From NCBI GenBank assembly GCA_045565285.1, contig JBJLFR010000007.1, positions 68,461-132,460 of the forward strand: a DNA stretch of 64,000 bases. The letters are read 5' to 3'. Within the stretch, counting starts at the first letter, position 1, and each line of letters begins with the position of its first letter. Position numbers and translations under genes: made by a program. The notes beneath the pieces are model-generated. The model worked only from the letters and a program-made list of their open reading frames with translations, did no database searches and was not told where the DNA came from. Positions 35,616-44,797 of this stretch are shown piece by piece. The DNA comes from CACIIZ01 sp045565285 (GTDB taxonomy: Bacteria; Pseudomonadota; Alphaproteobacteria; Rhodobacterales; Rhodobacteraceae).

Positions 35616-37007
35616 ATGAATATACAAAACAAAAGTTCAAAAAATTCATTAGAGTTAAAATCTATAGATTATCAACTCCAACCTTATACTAATCCAGAAT
35701 TAATTAGAGAAAAAGGGCCTCAGGTTTTTGGATCAGGCAGTGGAGTAAAAGTTAAGGATATTGATGGGAATAGTTATATAGAAGGTATGAGCGGTCTTTG
35801 GTGCGCTTCTTTAGGATTTAGTGAAAATGAGTTAATTGAAGCAGCTATTAGTCAGATGAGACAACTTCCTTTTTATCATTCTTTTACTGGTAAAACTTGT
35901 GAAAGTACCATCAATTTATCAGAAAAACTTATAGAAATTGCTCCAAATAATTTAAAAAAAATATTTTTTTGTAACTCTGGTTCTGAGGCAAACGATACTG
36001 CAATAAAAATTGTATGGTATTATCATGCCTCATTAGGAAATCCTCAAAAAAGAAAAATTATTAGTAGAAAAGGAAGCTACCATGGTGTTACTCTTGCCGC
36101 TGCAAGCCTAACAGCTTTAGAATATGCCCAAAAAGGTTTTAGTTTACCCCTTGATTTTGCAATTCATACAAGTTGGCCACATTATTTTCAAAATTCAAAT
36201 GAAAATGAAAGTGAAAAAGATTTTTCTAATCGTTTGGTTAATGATCTTGTAAAACTTATTGAAAGTGAAGGCGCTGAAAATATTGGAGCATTTATTGCGG
36301 AACCTTTAATGGGAGCAGGTGGTGTTATTATTCCTCCAAAAGATTACTTTGCACTAATACAACCGGTTCTAAAAAAAAATAATATTTTATTCATTGCAGA
36401 TGAAGTAATTTGTGGTTTTGGTAGAACTGGGAATATGTGGGGATGTCAAACTTTTGATATTAAACCAGATATTGTAACTTGTGCAAAAGGATTATCTTCT
36501 GCTTATGCCCCGATTTCAGCAGTTTTAATGTCAGAAAATATTGCTAATGAAGTTGAAAAGCAGGCTATTAAATTAGGCCAATTCGGTCATGGATATACTT
36601 ATTCGGGACATCCAGTTTCTTCTGCAGTTGCATTAAAGACATTAGATATTATGGAGAAAAGAAACATCATTGATCATGTTAGAGATGTTAGTACAATTTT
36701 CTCTAAAAGAATTTTAAAGTTAAAAAAATATGAGTGCATTGGAAATGTAAGATCAATAGGATTAATTGGTGCAGCTGAATTTATAAAACCAGGTACCATA
36801 AGAGAAAAAATAGATCCACAACATAAATTTGCGGCTAACGTAATAAAAAAAATCCACGAAAGAGGTGTAATTCTTAGAGCATTACCAATTGACGCAATTG
36901 CTTTTTGTCCCCCATTGATAATAAGTAAAGAAGAAATAAATCAAATGTTTGACAAGATTGAATCTGTTTTTCCAGAGATGGACCAGATTGCAAAAGGATT
37001 TAATTAA
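35616..37007 (+). CDS. Class III aminotransferase (omega-amino acid type)
   Basis: The 463-residue PLP enzyme has GMSGLWCASLGF near the N-terminus, FCNSGSEANDTAIK (phosphate binding), RKGSYHGVTLAAASLT, the PLP-ring Asp in LFIADEVICGFGRTG and the Schiff-base Lys in TCAKGLSSAYAP. It fits the beta-alanine/omega-amino acid:pyruvate group, which moves amino groups from amines or omega-amino acids to pyruvate. Its closeness to valine catabolism might hint at 3-aminoisobutyrate, but the genes are 780 bp apart. The ATG at 35616 is preferred to a TTG at 35592. Confidence 0.88.
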   Translation: MNIQNKSSKNSLELKSIDYQLQPYTNPELIREKGPQVFGSGSGVKVKDIDGNSYIEGMSGLWCASLGFSENELIEAAISQMRQLPFYHSFTGKTCESTINLSEKLIEIAPNNLKKIFFCNSGSEANDTAIKIVWYYHASLGNPQKRKIISRKGSYHGVTLAAASLTALEYAQKGFSLPLDFAIHTSWPHYFQNSNENESEKDFSNRLVNDLVKLIESEGAENIGAFIAEPLMGAGGVIIPPKDYFALIQPVLKKNNILFIADEVICGFGRTGNMWGCQTFDIKPDIVTCAKGLSSAYAPISAVLMSENIANEVEKQAIKLGQFGHGYTYSGHPVSSAVALKTLDIMEKRNIIDHVRDVSTIFSKRILKLKKYECIGNVRSIGLIGAAEFIKPGTIREKIDPQHKFAANVIKKIHERGVILRALPIDAIAFCPPLIISKEEINQMFDKIESVFPEMDQIAKGFN

Positions 37008-37085
37008 TTTGAGAATTTTAACCATTAACTATAATTTATTAAAATTAGTTAAAAAAATTAATATCCTAATTATTCAACGGAAAAT

Positions 37086-38036
37086 ATGATAATAAATATA
37101 ATTATTTGTCTTATTGGTCTCTTTGGTCTTTTCTATGGAGGAGAGAAACTAGTTAATGGCTCAGTCAACATAGCTTCCATCTTAAAGGTTAACCCTCAGT
37201 TTATTGCAATTACAATTATTGCTTTCGGTACATCATTTCCAGAATTAGTAGTTTCAGTTAATGCGGTAGTTGATGAATCACCTGGAATAGCTTGGGGTAA
37301 TGTTGTTGGTAGTAATATATCTAATATTCTACTTGTAATAGGTTTAGCATCATTAATAGCTCCATTATCTTTAAGAAGCGAAACATCTAAAGCTAATATT
37401 TTTTGGTTATTTTTCTCAACACTTATTTTATTCCTAACATGTATTGGAACAAAAAAAATATCGTTTTTTAATGGTTTAACCTTTTTATTTATTTTACTAA
37501 TAATTCTTTCACATTTTACCTATATCTCAAAAAAGGATAATACTAAAAAAGAAAAAATTGACGTAAAAAACATTTTTTCTCTTAAGAAATCTATTTTCTT
37601 TATCTTTTTTGGCGTTGTTATATTAGTCATTTCAGCTGAAGCAGTAGTATATTCTGCAGTCAAAATTTCCTCAATTCTTGGTGTGCCTGAAACATTTATA
37701 GGTCTGACAATTATTGCTATAGGAACATCTTTACCTGAAATAGCGGCATCATTAATTGCAGTAAAAAGAGGTCATGCTGGAGTTGCTATTGGAAATGTTA
37801 TTGGTTCGAATATATTTAATACTTTAGGAATTATTGGTGCAGCTGCAATTTTTTCAACAAGTGGTAAGTTTCTAGTACCAACCCCTTTTTTAAAATTTGA
37901 TATTCCTATCATGTTAATTTCTACTTTGTTATTTTGCTCGTTAATATATTATAAATTTAAAATAAATAGAAATATTGGAGTAATATTTATAATAAGTTAT
38001 TTTTTGTATGTTTTTCTTAACTTAAAAGTAAATTAG
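37086..38036 (+). CDS. Ca2+/Na+ antiporter, CaCA superfamily (YrbG-like)
   Basis: The 316-residue membrane protein has about ten helices and the two inverted alpha repeats. Alpha-1 is AFGTSFPELVVSVNAV with GNVVGSNISNILLVIG, and alpha-2 is AIGTSLPEIAASLIAV with GNVIGSNIFNTLGIIG; both carry the ion-binding Glu in the PE motif. A basic hydrophilic loop (KKDNTKKEKIDVKN) separates the halves. It likely exchanges calcium or another cation for sodium across the inner membrane. Confidence 0.93.
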   Translation: MIINIIICLIGLFGLFYGGEKLVNGSVNIASILKVNPQFIAITIIAFGTSFPELVVSVNAVVDESPGIAWGNVVGSNISNILLVIGLASLIAPLSLRSETSKANIFWLFFSTLILFLTCIGTKKISFFNGLTFLFILLIILSHFTYISKKDNTKKEKIDVKNIFSLKKSIFFIFFGVVILVISAEAVVYSAVKISSILGVPETFIGLTIIAIGTSLPEIAASLIAVKRGHAGVAIGNVIGSNIFNTLGIIGAAAIFSTSGKFLVPTPFLKFDIPIMLISTLLFCSLIYYKFKINRNIGVIFIISYFLYVFLNLKVN

Positions 38037-38333
38037 AATAAGATTTAATAAATATATACTACTATGGAATCTGCAGAAATTATCAATACCGAAGAAGTTA
38101 AAATATTAAGTCTTTATAAAAATATAAAATATTACTTATAAAAAAGTAAGATATATGAAAATAAGATATGGTTTGTTTTTCATTAGGTCTGAGATAAAGA
38201 TTATAAAAAATTAATAAGAAAATATTCTAGATGATACGAAAATTAAAATATGTTTAATTCTAGATGGTGAAAGATTTTTTTTTATTTTAACATTTAATTA
38301 GTACAAAAACATATATTTAGAGGCAAAATATCG
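38037..38333. other. Intergenic region without a recognisable gene
   Basis: A 297-bp AT-rich stretch. A 25-codon frame at 38064-38141 has no ribosome binding site and no known similarity, and further reading is broken by stops in all frames. TCTAGATG occurs twice (38227-38234 and 38261-38268). It could be decayed coding sequence, but I see no protein signature. Confidence 0.5.
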
Positions 38334-38525
38334 ATGAATGATAATATATCAAAAATCAATTGTATGTTTTGTAATAAAACAGAACGGGAAGTAAAAAAAC
38401 TTTTTACTGGAAAAAAAGCAAGCATTTGTGATGAATGCGTTAAAATTGCATTTAATTTTAAAAATGACGAAAAAAATAGTAAGCTAATTAAGCATCATTT
38501 GCTTAGAAAAGATTTTGAACAATAA
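38334..38525 (+). CDS. Stand-alone ClpX-type C4 zinc-finger protein
   Basis: The 63-residue protein has INCMFCNKTEREVKKLF and ICDECVKIA, so two CxxC pairs spaced as in the zinc-binding domain of ClpX. In ClpX this roughly 50-residue domain dimerises and docks adaptors such as SspB. Here it stands alone with a short basic tail and no AAA+ domain. It might modulate ClpX or its adaptors, but that is inference. An AGAGGCA stretch lies about nine bases before the ATG. Confidence 0.75.
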   Translation: MNDNISKINCMFCNKTEREVKKLFTGKKASICDECVKIAFNFKNDEKNSKLIKHHLLRKDFEQ

Positions 38526-38651
38526 TTAGAAATAAAATGTTTTATTAGTACTTCTTTATAAAGGACTTGAGAGTATATTTTTTTTATGTAAAAAGATACA
38601 AGTTACCTATTGGATTTGCACTAATTAGATAATTTATTGCATTTTGACTGT

Positions 38652-38728
38652 GGGCACGTAGCTCAGTTGGATAGAGCGACGGACTTCTAATCCGTAGGTC
38701 GGGGGTTCGAATCCTCCCGTGCTCACCA
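38652..38728 (+). tRNA. tRNA-Arg (anticodon UCU)
   Basis: The 77-base sequence folds as a full cloverleaf: acceptor GGGCACG/CGTGCTC, D-arm GCTC/GAGC, anticodon stem ACGGA/TCCGT around loop CTTCTAA (anticodon TCT, reading AGA/AGG), T-arm with TTCGAAT, and an encoded CCA at 38726-38728. AGA is the dominant arginine codon in this AT-rich genome, so this is a heavily used tRNA. Confidence 0.98.
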
Positions 38729-38755
38729 AACTTTATTTATTTTTATAAATTGATA

Positions 38756-39067
38756 CTAATGCGTCCAAGGCGTTTTTTTGTTGAAAGAAAAATTATCCCC
38801 ATAACCATTTTCTCTGATTATATGATTCCTAGGATTATGATTTAAAAGAGTGTAAGGTATATCATTTTTTTTTGCATAAAGAATGGCTGCATCTTTAGTT
38901 TGGAATCTCAACTGTACTTGACTATTTGTATCATTAGAACCAGTCCATCCCATTAGCGGTTCAATTGATTTAGACATATCATGTTCTAATTCTAACACCC
39001 ATTTTTTTGATTGTGCCATACCTGATTGCATAACAGACTTTGAAGGTTTGAATATTCTTGCTACCAT
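38756..39067 (-). CDS. NDUFS4-like complex I accessory subunit
   Basis: The 103-residue protein contains ARIFKPSKSVMQSG, WVLELEH, MGWTGSNDT and VQLRFQTKDAAILYAKKNDIPY, which match the ETC complex I subunit conserved region shared by mitochondrial NDUFS4 (18 kDa IP) and its alphaproteobacterial homologues. The gene usually lies apart from the nuo operon. It supports both the alphaproteobacterial origin and the presence of an NADH dehydrogenase of the 14-subunit type elsewhere in the genome. Confidence 0.9.
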   Translation of the reverse strand: MVARIFKPSKSVMQSGMAQSKKWVLELEHDMSKSIEPLMGWTGSNDTNSQVQLRFQTKDAAILYAKKNDIPYTLLNHNPRNHIIRENGYGDNFSFNKKTPWTH

Positions 39068-39220
39068 TTATAAAACAAATTGTTTTTTATTGAAGTAATA
39101 CTATTAGTAATTAAATATAATTTACTTTAATATTGTTAATAATTAATACATAGTCAACTTATTTATTTTACCAATTTCTTGGTAAATTATCTTATTTTTA
39201 ATAAATTATTGAAAAGGGTT

Positions 39221-41362
39221 ATGGTCGTCAAAGAAAAATTAGAAACTCGTAAATCTTTTAAAATTCATTCTGAATTTAAACCTTCAGGTGATCAGCCAAA
39301 AGCAATAAAAGAATTAGTTTCTGGTATTAATTCTTTTGAAAGAAATCAAGTTTTATTAGGTGCTACGGGAACTGGTAAAACATTTACTATAGCACATGTT
39401 ATTGAACAAACTCAAAGGTCTGCAGTAATTTTAGCTCCTAATAAAACTTTAGCTGCTCAACTATATGGAGAATTTAAAACCTTTTTTCCAGATAATTCAG
39501 TTGAATACTTTGTTTCTTTTTATGATTACTATCAGCCGGAAGCTTACGTTCCAAGATCAGATACTTACATAGAGAAAGATGCTCAAATTAATGAACAAAT
39601 AGATAGGATGAGACATTCTGCAACACAGGCTTTATTAGAAAGAGATGATGTTATTATTGTTGCATCAGTTTCTTGTATATATGGAATTGGTTCAGTAGAG
39701 ACATATGGTGCTATGACACAAGAACTGAAAGTAGAGAAAAATTATGAAATGAAAAATATTATTTCTACTTTGGTAGCACAACAATATAGAAGAAATGATC
39801 AAGCTTTTCAAAGAGGAACTTTCCGTCTTAGAGGTGATGTATTAGAAATTTGGCCTGCCCATTTAGAAAATAGGGCTTGGCGTCTCTCTTTTTTTGCTGA
39901 TGAACTTGAAAAACTGGATGAATTTGATCCACTTACAGGTGAAAAAACAAAAAAGATGAAGTATATAAAAATTTATGCAAATTCACATTATGTAACTCCA
40001 AGACCGACACTTAATCAGGCAATAAAAAAAATAAAGATAGATTTAATAAAAAGACTTGAAGAATTAAATAAAAATAATCAGTTGTTGGAAGCTCAAAGAT
40101 TAGAACAAAGAACCAATTTTGATCTTGAAATGTTAGAAGCCACTGGCTCTTGTAATGGAATTGAGAACTATTCTCGTTACCTGACTGGAAGAAAACCTGG
40201 GGAACCACCCCCAACATTATTTGAATATATACCGGATAATGCAATTATATTTGCCGATGAAAGTCATGTTTCAATACCTCAATTAGGGGGAATGTATAAA
40301 GGTGATCATAGGAGAAAGCTTACTCTTTCAGAGCATGGCTTTAGACTACCCTCTTGTATGGATAATAGACCATTAAAATTTGAAGAGTGGGACTCAATGA
40401 GGCCACAATCAATCTTTGTCTCAGCAACACCAAGTAATTGGGAATTATCAGCAGCTGAAGGTGTTTTTGTTGAACAAATAATTAGGCCAACTGGGTTAAT
40501 TGATCCATTGGTAGAGATTAGACCTCTTGAAAACCAGGTTGATGATCTTTTAAATGAAGTAAATATTGCTTCAAAAAAAAATCTTAGAACTCTATGTACT
40601 GTTTTGACAAAGAGGATGGCAGAAGATTTAACAGAGTTTCTTAATGAAAAAGGGGTGAGGGTACGTTATCTTCACTCAGATATTGATACCTTAGAGAGAA
40701 TAGAGATTATAAGAGATTTAAGGTTAGGTACTTTTGATGTTCTTGTTGGTATTAATCTACTAAGAGAGGGTCTTGATATACCGGAATGTGGTTTGGTTGC
40801 TATTTTAGATGCAGACAAAGAAGGTTTTTTGAGATCCCAAACCTCACTTATACAAACAATTGGTCGAGCTGCTAGGAATATTGACGGAAAAGTTATCATG
40901 TATGCTGACAAAATAACGGGTAGTATCAAAGTAGCTATTGAAGAAACTAAAAGGAGAAGAGAGAAACAAATTTCATATAATAAAGAAAATAATATTACAC
41001 CTGAAAGCATACAGAAAAACGTAAAAGATGTTTTAGAAGGTGTTTTTGAAGGTAAAACTGATTTAGAAAGAGTAACTGCAAAAATTGAAACGTCTCAAAA
41101 AGTTGGTGGTAATTTACAAGCACATCTAAAAGGTTTAAGAAAAGAAATGTTTACGGCTGCTGAAAATTTAGAATTTGAAGAAGCTGCACGTTTGCGAGAC
41201 GAAATAAATAAGCTTGAGAGAATTGAATTATCTATCAGTGATAATCCATTTCTAAGACAGTCTGATTTAAAAACTGAAAAAGATTTAGTTCAAACTAATG
41301 GTCGATCAAAAGGAGGGGTTGCAGGCACTCGTACTGTTAGAAGTAAAGCTAGGGTTAAATAA
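39221..41362 (+). CDS. uvrB: Excinuclease ABC subunit B
   Basis: The 713-residue product has Walker A LGATGTGKTFTIA, the DNA-damage beta-hairpin YYQPEAYVPRSDTYIEKD, the DEAD-type FADESHVSIPQLGGM, helicase motifs V-VI (GINLLREGLDIPE and QTIGRAARN) and a C-terminal UVR motif (NLEFEEAARLRDEI) that binds UvrC. UvrB verifies lesions handed over by UvrA and positions UvrC in nucleotide excision repair. ATG 39221, with an AAGGG site, replaces an upstream TTG at 39179 whose 14 extra residues do not resemble UvrB. Confidence 0.97.
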   Translation: MVVKEKLETRKSFKIHSEFKPSGDQPKAIKELVSGINSFERNQVLLGATGTGKTFTIAHVIEQTQRSAVILAPNKTLAAQLYGEFKTFFPDNSVEYFVSFYDYYQPEAYVPRSDTYIEKDAQINEQIDRMRHSATQALLERDDVIIVASVSCIYGIGSVETYGAMTQELKVEKNYEMKNIISTLVAQQYRRNDQAFQRGTFRLRGDVLEIWPAHLENRAWRLSFFADELEKLDEFDPLTGEKTKKMKYIKIYANSHYVTPRPTLNQAIKKIKIDLIKRLEELNKNNQLLEAQRLEQRTNFDLEMLEATGSCNGIENYSRYLTGRKPGEPPPTLFEYIPDNAIIFADESHVSIPQLGGMYKGDHRRKLTLSEHGFRLPSCMDNRPLKFEEWDSMRPQSIFVSATPSNWELSAAEGVFVEQIIRPTGLIDPLVEIRPLENQVDDLLNEVNIASKKNLRTLCTVLTKRMAEDLTEFLNEKGVRVRYLHSDIDTLERIEIIRDLRLGTFDVLVGINLLREGLDIPECGLVAILDADKEGFLRSQTSLIQTIGRAARNIDGKVIMYADKITGSIKVAIEETKRRREKQISYNKENNITPESIQKNVKDVLEGVFEGKTDLERVTAKIETSQKVGGNLQAHLKGLRKEMFTAAENLEFEEAARLRDEINKLERIELSISDNPFLRQSDLKTEKDLVQTNGRSKGGVAGTRTVRSKARVK

Positions 41363-41376
41363 TATTATTGTAAAAA

Positions 41377-41832
41377 CTAAACTCCTGTTGAGGATTTTTT
41401 TACCTGGTAAACACCATTAATTAACCATTTATCTTGACCATAATTTTTAATTTCGTAGTCAAAGATAAAAATATTTTCATTTTTGTCTATAAAAAGAACT
41501 CTTTGTATCAAACTTTCATTAAAAAAAGTAAAATCTAAAAATTTGAATTCTTTTGGTGCCCAAATCATAGGGTATGCAGATTTAACCATTGAGCCAAATA
41601 TATCAGAATTAGTAAATTTTGATTTTACAAATGGAGAAGCAAATGAATAAGCTTGATCAATATCAAAATTTTCAAAAGCACTTATTTGAGAAGATATAAT
41701 TAATTGAGCTTTATTTTCTAGTTCAGAAATACTTTTACTTTCGGCATAATTTCTTTCGTTTAAAAAAAAGATTAAAACAAAGGAATAGATCATTATATTA
41801 AAAGTTAAGAAATTTCTAAATAACATTTGCAT
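41377..41832 (-). CDS. DUF4864-family exported or anchored protein
   Basis: The 151-residue product has a hydrophobic N-terminus (residues 8-27), a signal peptide or anchor, then an NTF2-like stretch: IISSQISAFENFDIDQAYSFA, SPFVKSKFTNSDIFGSMV, AYPMIW and a closing WLINGVYQ. This is the order of conserved parts in DUF4864 proteins, which have no established function. It is convergent with uvrB, with a 14-bp gap. Confidence 0.75.
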   Translation of the reverse strand: MQMLFRNFLTFNIMIYSFVLIFFLNERNYAESKSISELENKAQLIISSQISAFENFDIDQAYSFASPFVKSKFTNSDIFGSMVKSAYPMIWAPKEFKFLDFTFFNESLIQRVLFIDKNENIFIFDYEIKNYGQDKWLINGVYQVKKSSTGV

Positions 41833-41929
41833 CAGAATACCTTTTGATTATTAAGCAGATCATTTTTAATTATATAGTTAACTTTATTAAAAATGAAATA
41901 AGTGTAAATTTAATAAAACAAATTTTAAA

Positions 41930-43498
41930 TCAGAAATTTAATTTTTGGTAAATAAGTGTTCTGGTTTCTTCAATTCCATAAATTGAGATAAATCCTCCTA
42001 ATCTTGGTCCAGTTTTCGTCCCTAAAATAACCTCATAAAACGCAGAAAACCAATCCCTAAGGTTATCAAAATTATGATCTTTTCCTATAGAAAATAATAA
42101 CGTTTGAATTTCTTGAATATCACAATTGCTGTTAAGATTTTCTAATTTAGAGTGAAGGTCGATTAATGCATCTCTTTCCTTTGAAGTAGCTGTACGGAAT
42201 TTTTTAGTCGGCTTAACAAAATCCTGATAATAATTAATGGCATATTTGACTGCTTTTTTTAAGTCAGGATGGTTATCTGCAACTATATTAGGTTTATAAC
42301 GTTTAATAAATGTCCACAATGTTTTTTCATCCTCAGAACCAGAAGCTGAAACTAAGTTTAAAATCATTGAAAAACTTATAATCAAATTAGAAACTGGTGG
42401 GTTGCCATTATGAATATGCCATACAGCATTATTTATCTTATCTTCTTGTTTTTGTTCAATAAATTTATTTAGGTTTTGGTGATAATCATCAACCATTTTG
42501 GGAATGATATCAAAATATAGTCTTTTTGCAGTTTTGGGTTTTTGAAACATGAAAAAACTTAAAGAATCTTGATCTGCATATCTTAGCCAATCCTCTATTG
42601 ATAATCCATTACCTTTGGATTTTGATATTTTCTGTCCATGTTCATCTAAGAAAAGTTCATAATTTAATAATTCAGGAGGTTTTCCTCCTATTATTCTGCA
42701 TATTTTAGAGGCTAATTCTGCAGAAGGAATAAGGTCTTTCCCAAACATTTCATAATCGACATCTAAAGCAAACCATCTCATGGCCCAATCAGGTTTCCAC
42801 TGTAATTTTACATTTCCTGATTTAACTGATAATTCAATTTTTTCCCCGCAAGGTTCAATATATGTGATATTTCCTTTGCTTTTATCGATTTTTTCAATTG
42901 CAACTTGTAAAACTTTACCACTTATTGGGCTAATTGGTAGAAAGGGAGAGTAGGTTTTTTTTCTTTCATCTCTCAATGAAGGTAAGATAACTTCCATTAT
43001 TTTTTCATAATTTTCTAATATCTTGATTAAGGCGTTATCAAATAACCCATCTTTATAATTTTTTGTTGCAGACTCGAAACTATAATCTAGATTATAATTA
43101 TCAAGAAACTCCTTTAATTTAGAATTGTTGTGGTCTGCAAAGCTATTAAACCTTCCGAAGGGATCTCTTACTTTAGTTAGTGGAAGATCTAAATCATCTT
43201 CTAATTTTTTTGGCGAAGGTACATTTGTAGGTATTTTTCTTAAACCATCTAAATCATCAGAAAAACAGATAAGTCTAGTTTGGATTTCACTCAAAAAAGA
43301 GAAAGCTTTTCTAACCATGTTAGTTCTAACAACTTCTCCAAATGTTCCAATATGAGGTAGACCAGATGGACCATAACCAGTTTGAAAAGTAACAGTAGTT
43401 TTATTGTTTTTATCTTGTGATAAACGCTTTAAAACCCTTTTTGCTTCAAAAAAAGGCCAAGAATTGGTTTGACTCAAGATATTATTATCAAATTTCAT
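41930..43498 (-). CDS. lysK: Lysyl-tRNA synthetase, class I
   Basis: The 522-residue enzyme is the class I type found in archaea, alphaproteobacteria and spirochaetes, not the common class II LysS. HIGH-like site GPSGLPHIGTFGEV lies at residues 44-57 and the KMSKS-like site is KISKSKGNG (near 290). Length is normal. It charges tRNA-Lys. It is transcribed alone toward the DUF4864 gene. Confidence 0.96.
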   Translation of the reverse strand: MKFDNNILSQTNSWPFFEAKRVLKRLSQDKNNKTTVTFQTGYGPSGLPHIGTFGEVVRTNMVRKAFSFLSEIQTRLICFSDDLDGLRKIPTNVPSPKKLEDDLDLPLTKVRDPFGRFNSFADHNNSKLKEFLDNYNLDYSFESATKNYKDGLFDNALIKILENYEKIMEVILPSLRDERKKTYSPFLPISPISGKVLQVAIEKIDKSKGNITYIEPCGEKIELSVKSGNVKLQWKPDWAMRWFALDVDYEMFGKDLIPSAELASKICRIIGGKPPELLNYELFLDEHGQKISKSKGNGLSIEDWLRYADQDSLSFFMFQKPKTAKRLYFDIIPKMVDDYHQNLNKFIEQKQEDKINNAVWHIHNGNPPVSNLIISFSMILNLVSASGSEDEKTLWTFIKRYKPNIVADNHPDLKKAVKYAINYYQDFVKPTKKFRTATSKERDALIDLHSKLENLNSNCDIQEIQTLLFSIGKDHNFDNLRDWFSAFYEVILGTKTGPRLGGFISIYGIEETRTLIYQKLNF

Positions 43499-43604
43499 TT
43501 AACAACTTTAATTAAAATTTTTTTACACTACTTTATTATTTGAATTTATTATATATCATTTATAAGGTCGTCAAATTAAAAAAAATATGTAATAATATAT
43601 TGTA

Positions 43605-44039
43605 ATGATAAAAAATTTGAATACCAATGGGTTAATAAATGCACAAGATGCTCTAGTTGCAATTATGGTGGCAGGTGGTGCATCTGATGAAAATATTTCA
43701 AATAGAGAGTTAATATCTATAAGTAGAATAGTTGATCACTTGCCAATATTCAAAAATTATGATCCTTCTAAAATTAAAGTCATTGCCGAAACTGTTTTTG
43801 ATCTTTTTGAAGAAGAAGATGGTTTAGATGCATTATTCGGCCTAATTAAAGAAGCATTGCCTGAAAAATTATATGAAACAGCATATGCTTTAGCGTGCGA
43901 TGTTGCAGCTTCTGATGGTAAACTTCCAGAAGTACAATTACGTTTTTTAGAGGAAATAAGACATGAACTTAATATTGACAGGTTACATGGTGCAGCTATT
44001 GAAAGAGGTGCAAGGGCAAGACATATGTTAATTGAATAG
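43605..44039 (+). CDS. TerB-family protein
   Basis: The 144-residue all-helical product contains ALVAIMVAGGASDENISNRE and LACDVAASDGKLPEVQLRFL, the two acidic metal-binding stretches that mark the TerB/DUF533 fold. TerB domains bind calcium and associate with membrane stress systems; no other ter genes are present, and lone copies are common in alphaproteobacteria. The link to tellurite is by name only. Its end faces nadD with a 15-bp gap. Confidence 0.85.
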   Translation: MIKNLNTNGLINAQDALVAIMVAGGASDENISNRELISISRIVDHLPIFKNYDPSKIKVIAETVFDLFEEEDGLDALFGLIKEALPEKLYETAYALACDVAASDGKLPEVQLRFLEEIRHELNIDRLHGAAIERGARARHMLIE

Positions 44040-44054
44040 GATATAATCATTAAA

Positions 44055-44654
44055 TTAATTATTTACAAAGTTGATTTCCCTTAATTTTGAAGACGAAATT
44101 TTCCTCATAGGACCAGTAACCAATGTCCAGACAGGGGGAGAGAGATATGGTAGAAGAAGGGATTTTTCTTTTGGAATTCGATATTTTTTAAACTTAGTTG
44201 CAGCTGTTGATAAACCAGCTTTGATCTGTTCTTTTGGTCTGGCTAAAACACCTATTGGGACATTTTTCATAATCCAATCCCAATTTTCCCAATGATGGAA
44301 ATTCACGAGATTATCAGCTCCCATTATCCATACAAATCTTGTACCAGGATATAACTTTTTTATTTTGATAAGTGTTTGAAATGTGAATTTAGTTTGTAAT
44401 TTTTTTTCTATATCTGTAATACTAACTAAAGGATGTTTCATAATTTTTTTTGATGCTAGAAATCTTTTATTAATATCTGAAGGTACCGTTTCCTTAATTG
44501 GGTTTCCTGGACTTACTAACCACCATAATCTTGACAAATTAAAAATTTTTATTGCTATTTTTGTGATGTGTACATGACCTTCGTGTGGAGGATCAAAGGA
44601 ACCACCTAATAACCCAATAGTTAAACCTGGTACTCCTAAAGGATGACCTTGCAC
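44055..44654 (-). CDS. nadD: Nicotinate-nucleotide adenylyltransferase
   Basis: The 199-residue nucleotidyltransferase has GLLGGSFDPPHEGHVHI (the T/HxGH-type ATP site) and the C-terminal ISSSKLREI, plus FVWIMGADNLVNFHHW, which is typical for NadD. It adenylates nicotinate mononucleotide to deamido-NAD. The glutamine-dependent NAD synthetase gene nadE, which performs the next step, is 3 kb away on the same strand. Confidence 0.94.
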   Translation of the reverse strand: MQGHPLGVPGLTIGLLGGSFDPPHEGHVHITKIAIKIFNLSRLWWLVSPGNPIKETVPSDINKRFLASKKIMKHPLVSITDIEKKLQTKFTFQTLIKIKKLYPGTRFVWIMGADNLVNFHHWENWDWIMKNVPIGVLARPKEQIKAGLSTAATKFKKYRIPKEKSLLLPYLSPPVWTLVTGPMRKISSSKLREINFVNN

Positions 44655-44797
44655 TTTAAACTCCTATGTTAAAAGATGATAATTAATTATATATAGGATT
44701 TTTATGATAATAAAGTTAAAAAACTCCTTATTGCTATAAACGATTTTTTTTTTTAATAAAAAAAGATTAATTATTGAATTTATAAAAGGTTAAAATC

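Noticed and set aside
38064..38141. 25-codon frame and possible decayed coding DNA after the CaCA antiporter
   Set aside because: No ribosome binding site, no family resemblance, and following frames are closed; not enough to call a gene or pseudogene.
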